From positions 1 to 64,000 of the forward strand of contig NZ_JAAKZF010000024.1 in assembly GCF_011045125.1 (NCBI RefSeq): 64,000 nt of DNA. The letters are read 5' to 3'. A program made the position numbers and the translations under genes. Below are positions 8,488-17,175 of this stretch, in pieces (position 1 is the stretch's first letter; each line of letters opens with the position of its first letter). The stretch is from Allomesorhizobium camelthorni. GTDB lineage: Bacteria; Pseudomonadota; Alphaproteobacteria; Rhizobiales; Rhizobiaceae. A model generated the notes under the pieces. The model ran no database searches. It saw only the letters and a list, made by a program, of their open reading frames with translations, and had not been told where the DNA came from.

Positions 8488-9288
8488 ATGACAATGAACG
8501 CCTTCGAGAAGCAGCCGTACCAGGGAACCCCGATGTGGGTTCCGCCGTCTGCGCCCGCGGCGGCCGACAGCCGGGCGGCCGGAATGCACGTTGTCCCCGC
8601 GTCCGATCAAAACAGCGCCGGGGCGGTGTTGACCGACCTGTCGCCCGTCATCAGGTCAGGATCGAGAAACCCTCCATTGGGAGGGCTCCTCAAGCGGGTC
8701 ATGGATTTGGTCATAGCGGTCACGGCGCTTGTCGCGGCCTCGCCTGTGATGATCATCGTCGCGATGCTGATACGGCTGACGGCAGGAAGTCCGGCAGTGT
8801 TTTCCCACAGCCGCGTCGGCTTCGGCGGAAAATCCTTCAACTGCTACAAGTTCCGGTCGATGGTCGCGAATGCGGAAGAAGTCCTGAAAGAGCACCTCGA
8901 GGCCAACCCCGAAGCGGCCGTGGAGTGGGAGGAGACACACAAGCTCAGGGACGATCCCCGGGTCACCTTCCTTGGCCACATGCTCCGGAAATCGAGCCTG
9001 GACGAACTCCCCCAGCTCTTCAACATCATCCGCGGCGACATGAGCTGCGTGGGGCCACGGCCGATCGTGAAGGACGAGCTCAAACGCTACGGCGATCACG
9101 TCGGGGAATACCTGCAGACAAGGCCGGGTCTCACCGGCCTTTGGCAGGTGACTGGGCGCAGCAGCAGCGATTATCCTAGCCGCGTGGCTTTGGACAGCCA
9201 GTATGTGCGGAACTGGTCGCCCTGGCTCGACATCGTGATCCTGTTCAGGACGGTATTCGCTGTGATGCGCTTCGACAGGGCGGCCTGA
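8488..9288 (+). CDS. ExoY-like undecaprenyl-phosphate sugar phosphotransferase (priming transferase)
   Basis: The protein starts EPS repeat-unit assembly by moving a sugar-1-phosphate from a UDP-sugar to undecaprenyl phosphate at the inner membrane. It has one N-terminal membrane helix (MDLVIAVTALVAASPVMIIV) and the bacterial sugar transferase core: YKFRSM, LRDDPRVTFLGHMLRK, SSLDELPQLFNIIRGDMS, VGPRPI and RPGLTGLWQVTGRS. The short monotopic form, without the extra N-terminal helices of WcaJ/WbaP types, matches ExoY. Starts at GTG 8452 or ATG 8488 are both possible, and no strong ribosome binding site decides between them. The gene follows the ExoP-like gene in the same direction. Confidence 0.9.
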   Translation: MTMNAFEKQPYQGTPMWVPPSAPAAADSRAAGMHVVPASDQNSAGAVLTDLSPVIRSGSRNPPLGGLLKRVMDLVIAVTALVAASPVMIIVAMLIRLTAGSPAVFSHSRVGFGGKSFNCYKFRSMVANAEEVLKEHLEANPEAAVEWEETHKLRDDPRVTFLGHMLRKSSLDELPQLFNIIRGDMSCVGPRPIVKDELKRYGDHVGEYLQTRPGLTGLWQVTGRSSSDYPSRVALDSQYVRNWSPWLDIVILFRTVFAVMRFDRAA

Positions 9289-9297
9289 TCGAAGGTG

Positions 9298-9534
9298 TCA
9301 GCGGCTGTCCCGGCTCAGGTGGACTGACAGGGAAAGGCCGACGAGATAAGCGCAGCCCAATGCGAAGGCCAGGATCAGGAATCTGGTCACGGTCACATCG
9401 CCAGGCATGTCCAGGCCGTTCCAGGCAAAGCTTCCGATCAGGAGCAGCGCTGTCGCCGCGATAAGGGCGGGAGCCTTGAACTTCAGCCCCATCAGCATGC
9501 CAGCCGCCGCCACAGCGATTACACTCATGAGCAC
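9298..9534 (-). CDS. Small two-helix membrane protein of unknown function
   Basis: The protein has 78 residues with two hydrophobic segments (SVIAVAAAGMLMGLKF to LIAATALLLIGSF, and FLILAFALGCAYLVGLSL). The start is GTG at 9534, supported by GGAG six bases upstream; an ATG two codons in is an alternative. It is convergent with the priming transferase gene, whose stop is 10 bases away. I recognise no domain. A minor membrane partner of the EPS machinery is plausible by position only. Confidence 0.55.
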   Translation of the reverse strand: MLMSVIAVAAAGMLMGLKFKAPALIAATALLLIGSFAWNGLDMPGDVTVTRFLILAFALGCAYLVGLSLSVHLSRDSR

Positions 9535-9835
9535 CGAGATCTCCAGTGGGTTCCCCGCAGGCTGATACGCTCTGCGGCAGGGTTGGTTCCGTCAGGGTTG
9601 CGGAAATTTGTGTAACATGTGTTAACCGCCACGGTTGCGCAGCTTCTTGTCGCAACTTGGGCAGCATGCCAACCCCCGCTACCCGGATTACATTCGGCTG
9701 GGGACGTTGCGGCTGCACGGGCTGACTGGTTCTGAGCCCATCTGGCATGATGAGGAATTAGGAGGAGGACGGAAGAAAGTTTTGCGGGCGGAGTTGGCCA
9801 ACATTAGAAGGCCCTCAATCGGCTGGGAAGAGAGT
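9535..9835. other. Intergenic stretch without a recognisable gene
   Basis: I see no convincing coding sequence here. The 12-base palindrome TAACATGTGTTA at 9613-9624 is the only ordered element. The stretch separates the small membrane gene from a frameshifted XRE regulator. Confidence 0.4.
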
Positions 9836-10107
9836 TCAGTGTTGCCGGGGGGCTTGCAGCCAGAACCGCAATTCCTTTCTTGCGACCAACTCGCCACGCA
9901 CACGCAAGCCAAGCCCGTCGCCGTCGCCGCTCTGCAAAAAACGGACACCCGGTTCCTCGAATGCCTCTTGAACCCGGCGCAATGTGTCCAGCGTCACCTT
10001 TTTTTCTCTGTTCGGATAATCGTCCTGACAGCGACCTTCGAAAGCTTAGCCACTTCGATTTGGCTAAGTCCAAGCGCCGCGCGCAACAGTTCGTTCGGCA
10101 CATCCAT
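9836..10107 (-). pseudogene. XRE-family helix-turn-helix regulator, frameshifted at a T7 tract
   Basis: Reading leftward from ATG 10107 gives MDVPNELLRAALGLSQ, IEVAKLSKVAVRTIIR and EKK, a Cro/cI-type helix-turn-helix. The frame then hits a stop. Shifting one base at the homopolymer (T7 on the plus strand, 9999-10005) restores VTLDTLRRVQEAFEEPG, VRFLQSGDGDGLGLRVRG and more, ending at TGA 9836-9838. The restored protein is about 90 residues, the usual size for small XRE regulators. It is either a real frameshift or a sequencing indel. No partner gene was seen. Confidence 0.65.
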
Positions 10108-10181
10108 TTGAGACTTGTACCGCAAGCGCCAGCGCGTCGTCCATCACTGGCGAGGCGGCCCCACAGCAATTTGGAGTCAAA

Positions 10182-11504
10182 TCAGTTGGTGCCAAGAATC
10201 CCGGGCGGAGCCAGCGCTGCCCCGGTCTGGATGCCGGTCGCCGGCAGCGTGGAGGCAATCCCGGATTGCGGTAGCGGAATCTCGACCTTCACCGTATCGC
10301 CCGGCTCGATCGGCGTCGTCTCCTCGACCATGAGTTCTTCCGTTCCGCTGCTTGTCGTCCTTACGATCTTGTAGACGGGCTTTGCCCGTTCCGACCGCTC
10401 TCTCGACGCGAGGAGCGCGGGAGCGGTTATTTCGGTCTCGTAGAGCAGCTGCACCGCGGTGTCGGCTTTCCTGACGGCCTCGTTGAGCTGCAGCTGCGTC
10501 TCGCGCAGCGTTTCGGCGACCTCGTTGGCGTGGCGGTTCCGGAGTTCGAGGATCGCGATGTCGGTCTTGCTCATCTCCTGCCTGGCCCTCAGCAGCGAGG
10601 TCTCGGCCGCGAGCCTGTCGCCCTGCATCTGGGCGACGGTCCGCTCCAAGGAGAGTTCGCGCGGAGCGACGGCAAGACCCTTCTGGACCAAGGACGATAC
10701 GCCTGCCAATTCCTTCTGGACGAGTTCTACCTGTTTGTCGTGAAAGGTCAGCTGCTTTTCGAGCGAGACCAACTCCTTTTCCAGGAACTCCCTGAGTTCG
10801 CGCAGCGCGCGGAGTTGCGTCGTCATCGCATCCTTGCGGGCGGCGAAGATGGTGCGCTCCTGCTCCATCATCAAGGCGACGGTAGCGTCCTTTGCCCGGT
10901 CGTTCAGTTCGGCGGGGAAAGCAATTTCGTCGCTGCCCGCCAGTTCCGCCTCCAGTCTCGCCTTCTTCGCCACCAGGCTGACATTCGTCAGCGCCAGCAG
11001 TCCGACGTCGCCGCGCCCGGCGATGACCTCCCGTTCGAGCCTTTGCATGTTCTCCTCGCGTGTCCGCAGGCCGCCGGCAATGCCCAGCGCCTGCAGGACC
11101 GTCAAGCCCGGCCTGTATGGGAACTCTCCGGGCTGGGTGACATGGCCGACTATGTAGAAAGGCCTGAACTGGACGATCTCGACGGCGACATCGGGCTGGC
11201 GGCCCAGACCCATATGCTGCATCAGGCGGTCGCCGATCGAACGGGCGAGATCTCCCGGGGCAGCGCCCTGCGCGCGGATTTGGCCGACAAACGGAAGGAA
11301 GAGGGTCCCGTCGGCACCGACGACGAATTCGTCGTTGAGGGCCGTCCATTCGAAGATCACGTCGCGCGACGCGCGCCACTCGTAAATCTTGAGCCTTACC
11401 TTGTCCTGCGGGCCAAGGAGATATTCGGCGGCCGCCGTCGGCAAAGGGCAGGCGGCCGTTGCCGCAAACGAAACCGCCGCCACCGTCACAAGCCATTTGC
11501 GCAT
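10182..11504 (-). CDS. ExoF-like polysaccharide export periplasmic protein
   Basis: The protein has 440 residues with a Sec signal peptide (MRKWLVTVAAVSFAATAA to AAA). A poly-export domain (YLLGPQDKVRLKIYEW, DGTLFLPFVG) and an SLBB-like segment (YIVGHVTQPGEFPYRPG, LTVLQALGIAGGL) follow. A long coiled coil runs from about 190 to 390 (ELREFLEKELVSLEKQL, ETLRETQLQLNEAVRKA). This layout matches ExoF rather than the shorter lipoprotein Wza. It should form or contact the outer-membrane export path for the polymer, partnering the ExoP-like protein. The ATG at 11504 has GGTGGGGAAG upstream. The gene lies 14 bases after the GT2 gene, so the two are co-transcribed. Confidence 0.87.
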   Translation of the reverse strand: MRKWLVTVAAVSFAATAACPLPTAAAEYLLGPQDKVRLKIYEWRASRDVIFEWTALNDEFVVGADGTLFLPFVGQIRAQGAAPGDLARSIGDRLMQHMGLGRQPDVAVEIVQFRPFYIVGHVTQPGEFPYRPGLTVLQALGIAGGLRTREENMQRLEREVIAGRGDVGLLALTNVSLVAKKARLEAELAGSDEIAFPAELNDRAKDATVALMMEQERTIFAARKDAMTTQLRALRELREFLEKELVSLEKQLTFHDKQVELVQKELAGVSSLVQKGLAVAPRELSLERTVAQMQGDRLAAETSLLRARQEMSKTDIAILELRNRHANEVAETLRETQLQLNEAVRKADTAVQLLYETEITAPALLASRERSERAKPVYKIVRTTSSGTEELMVEETTPIEPGDTVKVEIPLPQSGIASTLPATGIQTGAALAPPGILGTN

Positions 11505-11518
11505 TGTCTTCCCCACCG

Positions 11519-12391
11519 TCAGATTTTCAGGATGTATTCCGGTTCGATCCGTCCCGTGGCGACGTGCAGGATCGCGAGCATGTTGCCCTTCAGCCTGCCC
11601 CTGCGGTCCACATACGGCTCGGGCCGCAGGCTCCTCGCGAGATTGGCGGCGATGTTTCTGAACATCAGAGGAAGCGCAAAGGAGGCAGGGACGGAGCCCT
11701 TCCTGACCAGGTAGACGGCGTTGGCAACCTGTGAGTATCCGAACCGCTCCCCGCTGACGCGCCCGGCCTTGATGCCGAGATGCACGCCCCTGATCGCGGT
11801 GACGCAGACGACGCGGCCCCTGGACCTCATCTGGCTGGTGAAGTCGATGTCCTCCTGCCAGCCGTAGAGGACAAGGCGCTCGTCGAAACGCAGGTTGCCT
11901 ACCAGCGATGAGCGAAATGACATGTTGCAGCCGTATGCGCCGACATGGTCCACCACTTCCGGCCCTTCATATCTCCTGCCCTCGGTTTCCCGCAGGGCGG
12001 CCTCGGCGTCTTCCCAGGTCAGCCCGGCATTGGTCGCGCCGTCCCTGACGACCCGCCCCATTACGACGGCCCAGTCGCCGTTCCCGGCGAAGGATTCCGC
12101 CACCTGCCGCAAATAGTCGGCCGAAGGAACGAAATCGTCGTCGAAAAAAGTGATGATGTCGAAACGTTCCAGTGCCGGTCCCATCGCGGTGTTCCGCTGG
12201 GCGGCCAGTCCCTTCGGCCCGAATGCGACCGTCACGGGGAAGGGCAAACTTTCCGGCAGCTCGACATGGGTGGCGTCGGGCGCTGACAGGATGACCTCGT
12301 CGGGAAGCCTCGTCTGGCTGCCCAGATACCCGAGCAGGCGGGCGACCTGTCCGCTGCGGCCAAGGGTGGGGATAATCACTGCGAGTTTCAT
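11519..12391 (-). CDS. Family 2 glycosyltransferase
   Basis: The protein has 290 residues with a GT-A fold: MKLAVIIPTLGRSGQVARLL at the start, GLAAQRNTAM, the metal site FFDDDFVPS and a later acceptor-side WQEDIDF. It probably adds one sugar to the lipid-linked repeat unit on the cytoplasmic face. The ATG at 12391 is preferred over a GTG at 12421 because the family start motif begins there and GTGGACCGAG precedes it. It is the first gene of a two-gene minus-strand operon with the ExoF-like gene. The sugar it transfers cannot be read from sequence. Confidence 0.88.
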   Translation of the reverse strand: MKLAVIIPTLGRSGQVARLLGYLGSQTRLPDEVILSAPDATHVELPESLPFPVTVAFGPKGLAAQRNTAMGPALERFDIITFFDDDFVPSADYLRQVAESFAGNGDWAVVMGRVVRDGATNAGLTWEDAEAALRETEGRRYEGPEVVDHVGAYGCNMSFRSSLVGNLRFDERLVLYGWQEDIDFTSQMRSRGRVVCVTAIRGVHLGIKAGRVSGERFGYSQVANAVYLVRKGSVPASFALPLMFRNIAANLARSLRPEPYVDRRGRLKGNMLAILHVATGRIEPEYILKI

Positions 12392-12640
12392 TCTCGGTCC
12401 ACGTTCTGCTTCAACCGACACTAGACGGGCGATGGAACCTGGACAGCCTGCATAAAAGGGGGCGCGATATAGCTTGGCCTACCCCGCCACACAGACTTTC
12501 AGATGCTTCCGGGGAGTAGGGCAAACAGCCGGATTGATGAACCGCGCATGGTTCCGGTGCCGCCACCAACCGATCGGACAGCTTGCCCGGCCCATTACCG
12601 GGAACCGAAACTGCTGGCCTGCTGAGACTATGGGGGAACC

Positions 12641-13873
12641 ATGCTCCACGAACGCTCGTCCGATCTGGCAGTCGCGGCCAGGGTCAATGTCGCAATCGAG
12701 GATCTGCCGGCCGCGCCGGCACCAGACGTCGACAGGTACGCAAAGATAGCGGTCGTCCACGACTGGTGCCCGAATTTCCGCGGCGGCGAACGCGTGCTCG
12801 CGCAAATCTGCAAACAGTTTCCCAATGCCGAGGTTTTCACCCTGTTCGACTTCCTGCCCGCCGAGGTGAAGGAGCAGTATTTCCGAGACGTGGAATTCCA
12901 TGCGTCTGCGGCCAACCGGATCCCGATGGTGCAGAAATTCTACCGGTCCCTTTTCTTCTTCTGCCCTTTCCTGATCGAACAATTCGACGTGACGGGCTAT
13001 GACGCGGTGATCTCGTCTTCGGCCGCCTTTTCGCGGGGCGTCATTACCAGGCCGGATCAGCCGCATCTGTGTTATGTGCACAGTCCCGTCCGCTACGCCT
13101 GGGACGAGCAGTTTTCCTATCTTCAACAGGGGAAGCTGGGATTTGGCCCGAAGGGAATGCTCTACCGGTACATGCTGCATCGTCTGAGGACGTGGGACAC
13201 CAGGACCGCGCACGGTCCCGATCTGATGCTGGCGAACTCGAATTATGTCCGCTCCCGTATTCAGCACATTTACGGGCGCGATGCCCGTGTCGTTTACCCA
13301 CCGGTCGCCTTGGCCGAGTTGCCGTGCGTGGAGGACAAGGACGACTACTACGTTTCGGCGTCCTTCCTCGCGCCCTACAAGCGCACCGACCTTGTCATCA
13401 AGGCATTCAACGAAATGCCGTCGCGGCGGCTGGTCGTCGTTGGCGAAGGCCAGCAATCCGCCAGCCTGCGGGCGCTCGCTGGCCCGAACGTCACCTTCTC
13501 GGGATACCTGCCCCGTAAGGAGTATGTGGACACGCTGGCTCGGGCCAAGGCGATGGTCTTTGCGGGCTGCGAAGACTTCGGCATAGCGCTGGCCGAGGCA
13601 CAGGCCTGCGGAACTCCGTTGATCGCCTTCGGCCGCGGTGGCGCGGTCGACATCGTGCAGCGCCTGGGGTCGTCCCCCGCGCCGACCGGAGTGCTGTTCA
13701 AGGACCAGACTGCCGACCACCTCAAAGATGCCGTCGAACGGTTCGAGGAGAACAGCACCGCCATCGCGCCGCGCGCCTGCGCTCAGAACGCCAGGCGGTT
13801 TTCCGAAGAGAACTTCGACCGCGCGATCCTGGAGTCATTCGGGGCCGTCCAGGCACTTCACGAAATCATATAG
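12641..13873 (+). CDS. Family 4 glycosyltransferase
   Basis: The protein has 410 residues with a GT-B fold. The N-terminal domain shows IAVVHDWCPNFRGGERVLA and LCYVHSPVRYAWD. The C-terminal domain holds the nucleotide-sugar site FGIALAEAQACGTPLIAFG, the retaining-enzyme E-x7-E motif. It probably transfers mannose or a related hexose in repeat-unit synthesis. The ATG at 12641 follows GGGGGAACC. It is divergent from the GT2/ExoF operon, with a 249-base promoter region between them. A long antisense frame over this gene has no family similarity. Confidence 0.9.
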   Translation: MLHERSSDLAVAARVNVAIEDLPAAPAPDVDRYAKIAVVHDWCPNFRGGERVLAQICKQFPNAEVFTLFDFLPAEVKEQYFRDVEFHASAANRIPMVQKFYRSLFFFCPFLIEQFDVTGYDAVISSSAAFSRGVITRPDQPHLCYVHSPVRYAWDEQFSYLQQGKLGFGPKGMLYRYMLHRLRTWDTRTAHGPDLMLANSNYVRSRIQHIYGRDARVVYPPVALAELPCVEDKDDYYVSASFLAPYKRTDLVIKAFNEMPSRRLVVVGEGQQSASLRALAGPNVTFSGYLPRKEYVDTLARAKAMVFAGCEDFGIALAEAQACGTPLIAFGRGGAVDIVQRLGSSPAPTGVLFKDQTADHLKDAVERFEENSTAIAPRACAQNARRFSEENFDRAILESFGAVQALHEII

Positions 13874-14175
13874 CCAAAGCTCATTGCCAATCCGCATCCG
13901 CTGCAGCCGCAGGGACGGACTGGGAGCGCGATTGCAATGTTTTGATGCTGCATGATTGCATGTTTTGGTGTTGGCTGCCTCGACAATTTTGTGCAACAAC
14001 CCGTTGCACAATTGCGCATTGGGCAGCAACCGCCACCGCATCGAAGAATTGGTGGTCGAGAGCCAGAATTTCGTCGATCTGGGCTTCCGCTGGCGCGGAG
14101 AGCCGATACTCAGCCATCCGTGAACCGCTCGCTTGAGCCCGACGGGACGCAGTTCGATTGCCTTTACGAGCGCAG
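13874..14175. other. Intergenic stretch with a toxin-gene remnant and a palindrome
   Basis: The stretch is less GC-rich than its surroundings. It contains an exact 9-base inverted repeat, TTGTGCAAC at 13989-13997 and GTTGCACAA at 14003-14011, with a 5-base loop. A ParE-like N-terminus reads leftward from 14117. No intact gene is visible. It looks like scar tissue left of the antitoxin gene. Confidence 0.45.
13881..14117 (-). pseudogene. ParE/RelE-type toxin N-terminal remnant
   Basis: ATG 14117 begins MAEYRLSAPAEAQIDEIL, the typical first helix of ParE-type toxins. After about 18 residues the sequence stops resembling the family, and the rest of the frame is low-quality. No matching antitoxin was seen directly upstream on this strand. 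I regard it as a decayed module; the assignment rests on a short match. Confidence 0.35.
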
Positions 14176-14200
14176 ATTTGTAATACTACGTGTTACAAAT
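14176..14200. promoter_or_regulatory. Operator-like inverted repeat upstream of the RHH antitoxin gene
   Basis: ATTTGTAA at 14176-14183 and TTACAAAT at 14193-14200 are exact inverted repeats with a 9-base spacer. They end 11 bases before the antitoxin ATG and overlap the region of its ribosome binding site GGAGAAG. This placement is typical for autorepression by ribbon-helix-helix antitoxins. One further half-site TTACAAAT lies downstream near 14509-14516. Confidence 0.6.
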
Positions 14201-14211
14201 GGAGAAGTGCG

Positions 14212-14472
14212 ATGCCAAAGCCCACCCTTTCTGATCCGATCACGATCCGGCTGCCGGAGGAAGTCCTGGCCGCAATCGAGCAGGTTGCTGAAACCTGCGA
14301 CAGGACCCGCAGCTGGGTTATGGTCAGGGCGTTGAAAATGTACCTGGCAAGCGAAGGGGCAGATATCCTCGCCGTCAGAAAGGGGCGGGAACAGGTTGCC
14401 AACGGCGACATCCATGACATGGATGACGTCCTCCAAGAGATTTACGACACCGTTGACCGCAAAGTCGCCTGA
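14212..14472 (+). CDS. Ribbon-helix-helix (CopG/ParD-type) antitoxin
   Basis: The protein has 86 residues. The N-terminus MPKPTLSDPITIRLPEEVLA and the helix TRSWVMVRALKMYLA form a ribbon-helix-helix DNA-binding domain. The acidic C-terminal tail (IHDMDDVLQEIYDTVD) is where such antitoxins bind their toxin. GGAGAAG precedes the ATG. The stop overlaps the next ATG (ATGA), where a ParE-type toxin should begin. After MKVRL that frame reads 38 residues of unrelated sequence, so the toxin appears deleted and the antitoxin is an orphan. Confidence 0.75.
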   Translation: MPKPTLSDPITIRLPEEVLAAIEQVAETCDRTRSWVMVRALKMYLASEGADILAVRKGREQVANGDIHDMDDVLQEIYDTVDRKVA

Positions 14473-14580
14473 TGAAGGTGCGGCTGTGCTGCGCGATAAT
14501 GGCCAGATTACAAATGTGGCGTTGGCGGAACTGTAAATACGAATCTGAAGCAATTGCAGGCAAGTTGTTCGGCCCCGTCA

Positions 14581-15708
14581 TCATGTGAGTTCGCGCACCC
14601 TGACGACAGTGGTTTCGGTGTCGATGCCGTCCGCCGCCGCCATCGCTTCGAGATAGCGCAACGCTGTTGCCCGCCAGCTGTATGCCGAGGCTCTCGCCCG
14701 TCCCTTGCCGACCATGTGGAGCCGCAGGGCCTGCGATCCGCGGAGCCTGACGAATCTGTCGGACCATGCGTCCGAATCGTCGGGAGGCGCAAACAGCGCC
14801 GCATCTCCGCAGACTTCGGGCAAGCTTGCGCGGTCGGAGACCACCACGGGACAGCCGATAGCCATGGCCTCGAGTGCCGGAAGACCGAAGCCCTCCGTCA
14901 AAGACGGGAATGCCAGGCAGAGCGAGTCCCTCAGCAGGGCAGCCAGCTCGCCGTCTGAGACGCGGCCGAGCCAGTGTATGTTTTCCGCTTCGTCATGCGA
15001 CCGCCCGTTGAAAACGCGCGAGTCCGCAGCACCGGCTACCGCGATCTTGAACCCTGCGTCTGCGAGACGCCCGGCCATGTCCAGGATGAAGCCGACATTC
15101 TTGTGCGGGGCAGGGCTTCCGATCATCACGATGGTATTTCGCGAAGCGGCCTGTCGCGTCGTCTCCGAATGCTGAGGCTTCCACCTGAGCGCATGCTCGT
15201 GGCCGTTGGGGGCAACGAAGGCCCGTTGTGCCGGGACAATGCCGCGGCCGACAAGTTCGCCGAGCGAGTAGTCCGAAACCGTCGAAATTCTCCATGCCGT
15301 CCTGCCGAGGCATGGCAGCAAAGTCCGGTAAAGGGTTCTGAACGCAAGAGAATAGCTCTGTGGCGCATTCCACACGTTTGCGTCGTGGATGCAGACGATA
15401 TGCTTGCGCGCAAGAAGCGGCCCTGTGTTGCAGAGGCTGAGCAGGCCGCTGTTGCCAAGGGACGAAGGGAGGTGCGCCTGCTCCCAGGCGTGTCCGCCTG
15501 TGCGGCCGACCTCGCGGCGTCCGACGGAAACGAGCGGCATGTCCCCGGCTCCGGGCGGGCACAGAAGCTCGACTTCAAGGCCGCGGGCGAGCGGCACCTG
15601 CTCCCCGATCAAGGAATCCAGCGAGCGGACGACCTCGCGCGCGTAGCGCTGAACGCCTGTTGTCGGCTGGGAAAGGAACCTCCCGTTTATCGTCCATCGC
15701 CGTGCCAT
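14581..15708 (-). CDS. Family 4 glycosyltransferase
   Basis: The protein has 375 residues and begins MARRWTINGRFLSQPTTGVQ, followed by RYAREVVRSL. The C-terminal nucleotide-sugar motif is FPSLTEGFGLPALEAMAIGC and the phosphate-contact segment is IGSPAPHKN. These fit GT4 enzymes that build EPS repeat units. It is paralogous to the divergent gene at 15904, which shares the RRWTINGxF start and the whole C-terminal half, pointing to an ancient duplication. The two genes are back to back with 195 bases between them. Confidence 0.88.
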   Translation of the reverse strand: MARRWTINGRFLSQPTTGVQRYAREVVRSLDSLIGEQVPLARGLEVELLCPPGAGDMPLVSVGRREVGRTGGHAWEQAHLPSSLGNSGLLSLCNTGPLLARKHIVCIHDANVWNAPQSYSLAFRTLYRTLLPCLGRTAWRISTVSDYSLGELVGRGIVPAQRAFVAPNGHEHALRWKPQHSETTRQAASRNTIVMIGSPAPHKNVGFILDMAGRLADAGFKIAVAGAADSRVFNGRSHDEAENIHWLGRVSDGELAALLRDSLCLAFPSLTEGFGLPALEAMAIGCPVVVSDRASLPEVCGDAALFAPPDDSDAWSDRFVRLRGSQALRLHMVGKGRARASAYSWRATALRYLEAMAAADGIDTETTVVRVRELT

Positions 15709-15903
15709 GCCGTCCCCCTGAAAGCCGCCAGTGTGGAGACTGGAGGTCGGGCGGTCATCACAACCATTGGTTCATGCGGCGGGCATGGCAGGGGTTCATC
15801 CGGATTGTCGATGGCGGGTGGTTTCTACCTCAAACGTGTGAAGGGCAAGGTAGGTGGCGGGAATGCTAGTCTGTTGCACGGGTTCGAACGGCCTGGAGGG
15901 GAA

Positions 15904-17175
15904 ATGGACAATCACGGAATGGACAGGGACGCAGGCGCGGTGCCGAGGCCAATGGCGCTCAACGGACACCATGTAAACTCCGTGCTTCGTGTGCTCAGCA
16001 ACGATCCCGAATATCTTTACGGCGATGCCGACCGGACATGGGCGGACTGGGAAACGGCGCGGCGGCGCTGGACCATCAACGGAGACTTCACGTCGCTCCG
16101 GCCGACCGGGGTCGCGCGCTACGCCCGCGAAGTGACCATGGCGCTCGACGCGCTCATTTCCGAAGGGCACCCGCTTGGACGCGACCTCGAGATCGACCTC
16201 GTGGTGCCCCGCCCGCTCTCCGAACCGCTCCGCCTCGACAACATCCCTGTCCGGATCGTGCCCGAATTCAACAGGCCGAGGCTGCCCCAGTTCTGGGTGC
16301 AGGCGCAACTGCCCTGGCATGTTCCCGGCGGGTTGCTGAGCTTCTGCAATCTCGCTCCCGTCGCGCTGAAGCGCCAGATCGCCTGCATCCACGACATGCA
16401 TACCAGGCTCATGCCGTCGAGCTACGGGCGCGGCTTCCGCTGGGCGCACCGTCTCATCCTTCCGGCACTCGGCAGGCGCGCCGCGCGAATAACCACGGTA
16501 TCGGACCTCTCGCGAAGCCATCTGATCCAGTTCGGGATCGCGCGCCAGGAAAACATCGTCGTCACCTACAACGGCAGCGACCATGCGAAGCGATGGGATG
16601 CAGCGCGGTCGTCGCTGGCCGTCGACCGCGGCAGGCCGTATGTCCTCTGCCTTGGGCAGCGGGACCAGGAATACAAGAACATGGGGCTTCTGGCCAAGCT
16701 GGCTCCGATCCTCGACGGGATGGGCCTAGACCTCTGGATGCCGGGGAACGTCGGCGAGGAGACCATTCTTCGGTATGTAGCTGAAATTCCTTCGAACATT
16801 GTCCTCCTCGGCCGCATCAGCGACGACGACTTCAAAAAGGCGCTGGAAGGTGCCGTGTGCTTCCTGTTCCCGTCGCGGATCGAAGGTTTCGGCCTTCCTG
16901 CGGTCGAGGCGATGGCGTCGGGATGCCCTGTCGTGGCCTCGACATCGCCGTGCCTACCCGAAATCTGCGGGGATTCGGCCCTCTTCGCCGATCCGGACGA
17001 TGTCCGGGCCTGGGCCGAAAACGTCCGGCTGCTAATGCTCGGCCCCGATTTGCGGGAGCGGATGGTTACGAAGGGCCTCGCCAGGGCGAGCAGCTATTCC
17101 TGGCGCGGCATCGCGGGGAAATACCTGGAACTCATGATGCAAGTGGATGCTGACTTCGGGGAGTTTGGCAGCTAA
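15904..17175 (+). CDS. Family 4 glycosyltransferase (paralogue of the gene at 14581)
   Basis: The protein has 423 residues. After an N-terminal extension of about 53 residues it reads RRWTINGDFTSLRPTGVARY, as in its divergent paralogue. It has CLGQRDQEYKNMGLLAKLAP in the donor domain and PSRIEGFGLPAVEAMASGCP at the nucleotide-sugar site. The ATG at 15904 follows GGAGGGGAA. Longer in-frame extensions upstream are antisense to the neighbouring glycosyltransferase and were rejected. Its stop overlaps by four bases the stop of the convergent gene at 17172. Confidence 0.88.
   Translation: MDNHGMDRDAGAVPRPMALNGHHVNSVLRVLSNDPEYLYGDADRTWADWETARRRWTINGDFTSLRPTGVARYAREVTMALDALISEGHPLGRDLEIDLVVPRPLSEPLRLDNIPVRIVPEFNRPRLPQFWVQAQLPWHVPGGLLSFCNLAPVALKRQIACIHDMHTRLMPSSYGRGFRWAHRLILPALGRRAARITTVSDLSRSHLIQFGIARQENIVVTYNGSDHAKRWDAARSSLAVDRGRPYVLCLGQRDQEYKNMGLLAKLAPILDGMGLDLWMPGNVGEETILRYVAEIPSNIVLLGRISDDDFKKALEGAVCFLFPSRIEGFGLPAVEAMASGCPVVASTSPCLPEICGDSALFADPDDVRAWAENVRLLMLGPDLRERMVTKGLARASSYSWRGIAGKYLELMMQVDADFGEFGS

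Noticed and set aside
12479-13720. Long minus-strand open frame opposite the GT4 gene
   Set aside because: It is arginine/histidine/valine-rich with no family similarity, and the opposite strand encodes a clear glycosyltransferase. High GC produces such antisense frames.
14974-15903. Upstream extension of the GT4 gene at 15904
   Set aside because: The extension is antisense to the divergent paralogue, and the ATG at 15904 has a strong ribosome binding site.
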